NCBI GenBank assembly: GCA_019828545.1
Contig: JACVRA010000471.1
Location: forward strand, 1-12,575
DNA from: Paracamarosporium sp. OC-R06-R3
Taxonomy: Eukaryota; Ascomycota; Dothideomycetes; Pleosporales; Didymosphaeriaceae
Length of the DNA: 12,575 nt
Reading direction: 5' to 3'
Below, in pieces: positions 8,530 through 12,575 of the stretch. Made by a program: the position numbers and the translations under genes. Within the stretch, counting starts at the first letter, position 1. Every line of letters begins with the position of its first letter. A model generated the notes under the pieces. The model worked only from the letters and a program-made list of their open reading frames with translations. It made no database searches and had not been told where the DNA came from.

Positions 8530-9130
8530 AAATATTTAAAACTTTTTTTAATACTTTTTTAAAGTATTACTATTAATAAACGTTTTTATCTTTTATAAGT
8601 TTTTACTAGTATTATAGCTAGTTTATTTAATAAGATATTTTTATTTTCTAGAGTTTTTTTATTACTTATTAACTATAAAGTTTATTTTATATATATTATT
8701 ACTTAACTAATATAGAGTATTAGTAATAGGCTTTTATAAGTATAAAAAATACTTATAAGGTCTATATAACTTTAATAAAAAAGAGTAAAATACTAAGTAT
8801 ATTTTATTTAACTTAAGTAAGTCTACTTTATAAGCTATTAGTAGTAAACTAATATATTTTTTAATTATACTTAAGTTTAAGAATTTTTAATTAAACTTTT
8901 TACTTAGTTTTATAAACTTTATATATTAGTTTAATACTTATACTTTATCTTTTACTTTAAATTTAAAAAGTAATCTTTTTTTATTTATAATACTTCTTTA
9001 GTACTTTTATACTACTTTAAGTTTTTTATATATTTATACTCTAATTTTTAGTAGTTTTTTAATTATTTAAAAACTTTTAAGGCTCTCTTTATCTCCTAAG
9101 GACTAATAGAGCCAATTAAGCTCTATTAAG
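8530..9130 (-). pseudogene. Gypsy 2 pol: integrase C-terminus and chromodomain
   Basis: A single - strand frame can be followed from about 9080 to 8530 without indels. It reads KLLKIRVQIYKKLKVV, the 'Y-D-x-x-R/K' helix region; then FKVKDKV (about 8970; ancestral F-x-V-G-D-x-V-W-L); then KLSKKFN*KFLNLSIIKK followed by IAYKVDL (the GPY/F module K-L-x-x-x-x-x-G-P-F-x-I with AYKL-x-L-P). Next is IYLVFYSFLLKLYRPYK (H-P-V-F-H-x-S-L-L-x-P-Y). Then comes the chromodomain: NNIYKINFIVNK (about 8705), KYLIK*TSYNTSKNL*KIKTFI (L-V-K-W-x-G-Y-x-x-x-x-x-x-W-E) and its terminal helix to about 8540. RIP has changed Gly, Trp and His codons throughout. This is among the clearest protein signals in the window. 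Confidence 0.88.
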
Positions 9131-9293
9131 TTATAACTAAAGTAAACCTAGTAAAGAGTATAGCTAGTTAATAAATATTAACTATTATTATAAGTAAATT
9201 TTATTAAAAATATCTATAAGATTTAATTATTTTATTTAAGAGAATAAAAAAATTTAAAGATACTATTTTAAAATTTAATTTTAATACTAAGTT

Positions 9294-9308
9294 TATCTAT
9301 CTATCTAT
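9294..9308 (+). repeat. Short TATC/TCTA tetranucleotide repeat
   Basis: About three and a half units of TCTA at the boundary between C2 and the Gypsy 2 fragment. It is probably a slippage product; it helps mark the limit beyond which C2 no longer matches C1. Confidence 0.6.
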
Positions 9309-9446
9309 TTAAGAGTAGAAAGTAGATATTAAAATATATTATAAGTTTAAGTAATATACTTAATAAGTAAGTATTTAAGATAAGTAAGTATTTAAAAATA
9401 TTAAGTCCTTACTAAAATTTAAATTATATATAATAGTAAAGAATTA

Positions 9447-9497
9447 ATATATTTTACTACTAAGTTAGTTAAACTATTAAGTTAGCTACTTTTTCTT
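9447..9497 (+). repeat. Fot-B terminal inverted repeat, left
   Basis: 51 bp nearly identical to the right end of Fot-A read in reverse, including the inner GGCATT. Because this end corresponds to the 3' side of the transposase gene, Fot-B runs right to left. Sequence starts ATATATTTTACTACTAAG and ends CTACTTTTTCTT. Confidence 0.92.
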
Positions 9498-9564
9498 GGC
9501 ATTGTAAATACTATATATAAAAAGTAAATTTATTTATAACTATTTATAAAACCTTTATATAATA

Positions 9565-11154
9565 TACTTATATTAAATTCTTTATTATCTTCTTTATTCT
9601 TTTAATATATATAAGTATTATACTTAGCTTTTCTATAGTTCCTATAGTACTATTAACTTAATAGGGCCTATATATTATAATAGCTACTATAAGCTTTTTT
9701 AGACAATTAAGATGTTATTTATATCTTAAAAGCTATATATAATATACTAGTACTATAGTTTATAATTTTATTAATTTAAATATACTTTTTTTTATATCTT
9801 TTATACTTAGTTATCTCTACTAGTTGCTCTTTAAGCTCTTATATATAGGCCTTTATAAAGACATTTTTATAAAGTATCTCTTTAGCTCCTTTTATAAGCT
9901 TAAAGAAGCCTTTCTAGACTATACTTAATAATTATATAAAGAATTTCTTTACTAGCTTTAACTATAATTTAAATTTATATATATTACTTAGTATCTTTAA
10001 TTACTATAGTATTTCTAGTAGGAGTAGTTCTAATAGGGTATATAATTATATATTAAAATAATTAAGAATAATCTATATATTAATAGAGACTAATTTAGCT
10101 ACCTAAAAGGCCTTTTTATAGTTCTTATATATAAATACATTAAAAAATATATTTTTAAAGACTAAAAGGAAGCCTTTTTTATTAATATAATAAATATATT
10201 TATATACTAAGCCTTATACGTACTATAAATACTTTAGCTTTAATAGTAAAAAGTATACTATATTAAGTAGTTAAAGTATATATAATAAATATATAGGTAT
10301 ATAGAGTATAAGAATCTTTTATATAAAATAGTAATCTTTAAACTTTTAATTTAAGTAGCTCTTATAGCTATTAAGAATAAATAGCCTATATAACTTTATT
10401 TAATATATTTTTATATACTTATTAAAGTGCTTTAACTACTTAAGCTTAAGTATATTATTTATTTAGCTATTTTTAGAGACTAAAAGCTTTTAGTTATATA
10501 ATATAAAAGCTTTCTTATACTATATAAAAATATAAACGTATTTTTTATAAATAATAAATAATAAAGTTATATATCTAGTAGTATAAATACTTTAGATAAT
10601 TATAACCTATTTTTAATTACCTAGCTATATAAGAGTAGGCCTATTATAATACTTTAAGCCTATAATAACCTTTATAGAGCTAATTATACCTATTTAAAAG
10701 CCTATCTTATTAAAGTTATAAATATTATTATTATAAACGCTATACTTTATCTTTATATCTTATATAAGCTAAACCTATACGTTAATAACCTTTAAATTTT
10801 TTTAAAGTATTCTTTAGTAGTTCTTTACTTAATTAAAAGCTATCTTAAGCTCTTATATACGTAATATAAACTATATAAACTAGTTTTTACCTATTAATAT
10901 TTTACTTTATATAGCTAGTATCTTATTTATTATATCTATTACCTTATATAACTAAGGCATAAATTCTTATAAGTTTAAATTTAAAATATATTATATAATT
11001 ATTTACTCTTTAGTTACTATAAGCTTTAAATAGTTTAATTAAGTTTAGGGTTAAAATATAATTTTGTAAAGCTAATTAAAGAGCTACTAGTATTATATAT
11101 TAAAAGCTATTATAGTATATTATATACTTTAAATTTAACCTATAGTATAGGCCT
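9565..11154 (-). pseudogene. Fot1/pogo-like transposase, copy B (RIP-inactivated)
   Basis: Same gene as in Fot-A, on the - strand, with no net insertion or deletion relative to copy A. The helix-turn-helix part lies at about 11025-10835; the DDE domain follows, with the first Asp codon at 10711-10709, the second near 10372 and the third near 10264. The C-terminal CX2CX4HX4C knuckle is at about 9646-9605 (- strand reading YYRNYRKAKYNTYIY, all Cys/His now Tyr). Stops are TAA/TAG at former Gln and Trp codons. Comparing A with B recovers many ancestral bases, because each copy lost a different subset. Start and stop are approximate for the same reason as in copy A. Confidence 0.9.
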
Positions 11155-11244
11155 AAAGTATAAGATTAATTTTACCTTTTTACTAAGATAAATTAGTTAT
11201 ATATTATTAATATATTATCTTACGTATAAAGAGTTGGTATTATT

Positions 11245-11295
11245 AAAAAAAAGTAACTAACTTAGTAGTTTAATTGGCTTAGAAGTAGAATACAT
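11245..11295 (-). repeat. Fot-B terminal inverted repeat, right
   Basis: This is the most divergent of the four ends. On the - strand it begins ATGTATTCTACTTCTAAGCC and ends in a T-run where the others have TTTTTCTT. It retains a TG and CC lost elsewhere, which suggests the ancestral element began (TA)ACGTATTC or ATGTATTC. The TA at 11296-11297 completes the target duplication. Confidence 0.88.
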
Positions 11296-11297
11296 TA

Positions 11298-11765
11298 CTA
11301 TAAATTATTATAAAAAATTATAATAGTATAATCTATTTAAAATCTACTACTATAACTTATTTATAAGTTATTTTATTATATTTAGACTTATTATAGTATT
11401 TATAGTACCTTTAGCTTAGTTTACTTTTATTAATATATACTCTTTTTTTTACCTTCTTACTATTACTATATATTATAAAGTCCTTTAAAGTAGTTAACTA
11501 TAGGCCTTTTTTAACTATTAAAATTCTTTTATATTATATATACTTTTTTTTATATAATTTACGTTACGTAGTAGCCTTATTAATAGGTTAAAACTTAATA
11601 ATTTATTTTTATATTAATATTAGCCTATATATTATTATTGCTATACTTTTTATTATCTTTTTAAAGGTATTAATTATACTAGATAGTAAACTATATATAT
11701 ATTTTTAAATTCTTTACTTTATAAGTATTAATTAAAACTTAAATTTTAGAGTATTACTTAGTATT
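11298..11765 (-). pseudogene. Pogo-type transposase C-terminus, copy C2
   Basis: Reads as C1 but with partly different surviving bases: on the - strand IINTFKKIIKSIAIIIYRLIL, then NKATT*RK, and a knuckle KYYNKSKYNKITYK preceded by YY (CX2CX4HX4C with all Cys/His as Tyr, Asn after His and Thr before the last Cys retained). It lies at 11690 down to about 11370. The preceding segment reads ILSNTLKFKF, the Ser/Thr/Pro linker common before this tail. Catalytic domain not seen. Confidence 0.75.
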
Positions 11766-12575
11766 ATTAAAGCCCTATAGTTAATTAAATATAAAGGGGC
11801 AATTAGAGTTAATTCTTAAGTAGGAGTACTTAATATAAAAGTAAAATAATATTATATTACGTAAGTAATATAATAGAAGTATTAAAGAAATTTAAATAAT
11901 AAATTATTAATAGATTATTACTATATAAAATAGATTAAATATAAGAATTAAAGGTAATTCTTTTACTTTTATATACTTATATAAAGGCTACTTATTAATA
12001 AATGCTTTCTTTAAATTACTTACTATAAAGTATTTACTATAAAATTCTTTTTATAAAGTAGTTATATAACTTTTTATAAGTACTAGTATATATAAGTATA
12101 TAGATTAAGTTTATATATTTTTTTTTATAATAGAAGTTTACTTAACTAATTATTCTTTTCTTTATATTAAAATTTTAAATTTTAATATTATCTCTTTTTT
12201 TTATTAATTATATATTAATTTTTATATAAGCTAATACTAGGCTAGTAAATAGGTAGGGGTTAAGGTAAGATAAGGGTTTTATATAAGGCTACTTAACTCC
12301 TATTTAATCTCTACTTAAATTTTTAGTACTTTTTTTAGGTAGGGGTTAAGTAGAGGTTATATAAACTAAAGATAAAGTAAAGGTTATTATTAATAGATTA
12401 AAATAGGTTTTACTTAACTAAAAATTTTTAAAAATCTTTAATAGGTATATTATTAATATAATAAGGTAGACATTCTACTTTTAAAACTAATACTATATAG
12501 CTTTCCTTACCTATACCAAAAGGTATATATAAGAATACTTAAACTAAGTATTTTTTATATAGTATAATATATAAG
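11766..12575. other. Unresolved right flank
   Basis: No transposase, RT or other domain could be read on either strand. The part 11880-12240 is very TA/T-rich and looks non-coding. The part 12240-12370 is richer in G and C than its surroundings and contains a duplicated G-rich word (12251-12264 and 12337-12350). It may hold the missing 5' part of C2 or an LTR, but I cannot show it. Confidence 0.5.
12251..12350 (+). repeat. Duplicated G-rich word, 86-bp spacing
   Basis: AGGTAGGGGTTAAG occurs at 12251-12264 and 12337-12350. Between them, CTTAACTCCTATTTAATC at about 12292 is a partial inverse of the same word. G-runs preceded by A or G are not RIP targets, which explains their survival. The arrangement resembles transposon or LTR end repeats, but no partner is visible. 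Confidence 0.6.

Larger units (their letters stand above)
7960..9335 (-). mobile_element. Chromovirus Gypsy 2, 3' fragment on the - strand
   Basis: Read on the - strand, this holds the integrase tail, GPY-like region, chromodomain, short spacer, purine-rich tract and 3' LTR of a second Gypsy element. It is clearly different from Gypsy 1 in sequence. The RT, RNase H and integrase core are missing: the fragment ends at about 9130-9335, where the C2 transposon begins, so C2 may have inserted here and displaced the rest beyond the window. The element is in the opposite orientation to Gypsy 1. Confidence 0.8.
9447..11295 (-). mobile_element. Fot1/pogo-like DNA transposon, copy B (Fot-B), inverted
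   Basis: 1849 bp, the same length as Fot-A, in opposite orientation. It is flanked by TA at 9445-9446 and 11296-11297, with terminal repeats at 9447-9497 and 11245-11295. Landmarks map exactly: the first catalytic Asp codon of A at 684-686 corresponds to 10709-10711 here, reading ATT on the + strand (AAT on the -). The two copies differ by scattered transitions, each retaining some bases lost in the other (for example ACG at 10779-10781 where A has ATA). It inserted into C2. Confidence 0.95.
9335..11765 (-). mobile_element. Second pogo-type transposon, copy C2, interrupted by Fot-B
   Basis: The - strand from 11765 to 11298, continued at 9446 to about 9335, matches C1 (5320-5900) along its length. 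Fot-B sits between the two parts at a TA. Around the junction C2 reads TTTATAGTAA, then Fot-B, then TTCTTTACTATTATATA; C1 reads the same through without interruption apart from small changes. Upstream of 11765 similarity to C1 stops because C1 is cut by the Gypsy 1 LTR. I could not trace transposase motifs into 11766-12575, so C2 may also be truncated there. Confidence 0.78.
1..12575. other. RIP-degraded AT-rich transposon nest
   Basis: The whole window shows one mutational pattern. TpG and CpA are almost absent (roughly two dozen each by eye), CpG is similarly rare, TpA dominates, and I could not find any TGA triplet. Surviving G and C sit mainly in contexts RIP spares, such as AGGCCT, which contains only AG, GG, GC, CC and CT steps. 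CpA-to-TpA change acting on both strands of repeated DNA is repeat-induced point mutation, known from Pezizomycotina. Every recognisable reading frame is broken by TAA/TAG where CAA, CAG or TGG would be expected. A mitochondrial or apicomplexan origin is unlikely, because the content is nuclear fungal transposons and TpG/CpA loss is specific rather than general AT bias. Confidence 0.93.

Noticed and set aside
11766..12240. Upstream DDE domain of the C2 transposase on the - strand
   Set aside because: None of the DGH, NFDE or QPLD remnants that are clear in Fot-A/B could be read here, and frames are mixed.
1..12575. Mitochondrial, plastid or apicomplexan origin from the extreme AT content
   Set aside because: The loss is specific to CpA/TpG/CpG, and the content is nuclear fungal transposons. 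No organellar genes or tRNAs were seen.
1..12575. Short ATG-started open frames
   Set aside because: ATG is nearly absent because TpG is lost; the few remaining open frames are short and overlap better-supported degenerate frames of transposon proteins.
1..12575. Biosynthetic, effector or other cargo genes hidden in the AT-rich block
   Set aside because: Every stretch with followable coding signal belongs to a transposase or retroelement pol, except the unidentified 7080-7950 stretch, which gives no positive sign of a host gene.

Overview
The window is a fully decayed, very AT-rich block of nested transposable elements. It has the hallmark of repeat-induced point mutation (RIP), a process of filamentous ascomycetes (Pezizomycotina). 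By eye there are only about two dozen TpG and a similar number of CpA in 12.6 kb. TpA is everywhere, and I found no TGA triplet, so every stop is TAA or TAG. That is the CpA-to-TpA signature on both strands. I found no intact gene, rRNA, tRNA or CRISPR array. The best description is an AT-rich, gene-poor, probably heterochromatic compartment of a fungal nuclear genome.

Layout: 1-99 and 1951-4860 are two halves of one Gypsy (chromovirus-type) retrotransposon pol on the + strand, followed by a polypurine tract and a 3' LTR starting near 4993. The halves are split by Fot-A (100-1948), an 1849-bp Fot1/pogo-like DNA transposon with 51-bp terminal inverted repeats and a TA duplication. Deleting Fot-A and one TA rejoins pol in frame. 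At 5320-5900 lies the 3' end of a second pogo-type transposon family (C1: transposase C-terminus with zinc knuckle). About 5900-7960 is unresolved, with a weakly coding-like stretch at 7080-7950. On the - strand, 9130-7960 is the 3' end of a second chromovirus (integrase tail, chromodomain, LTR). An inverted copy of the second pogo family (C2) occupies about 9335-11765 and is interrupted by Fot-B (9447-11295), an inverted copy of Fot-A with exactly the same length. About 11766-12575 is unresolved.

The pieces give a relative history. Two chromoviruses and two copies of a pogo-type family were in place, then two copies of the Fot1-like element jumped into TA sites, one in pol and one in the other transposon. 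All were then mutated to near exhaustion of RIP-susceptible sites. Both Fot copies decayed by substitution with no net length change: their transposase reading frame (DD35D triad plus C-terminal CX2CX4HX4C) can still be followed from end to end through the stops. I see no novel functional system. The value lies in the insertion archaeology and the nearly pure RIP signal.
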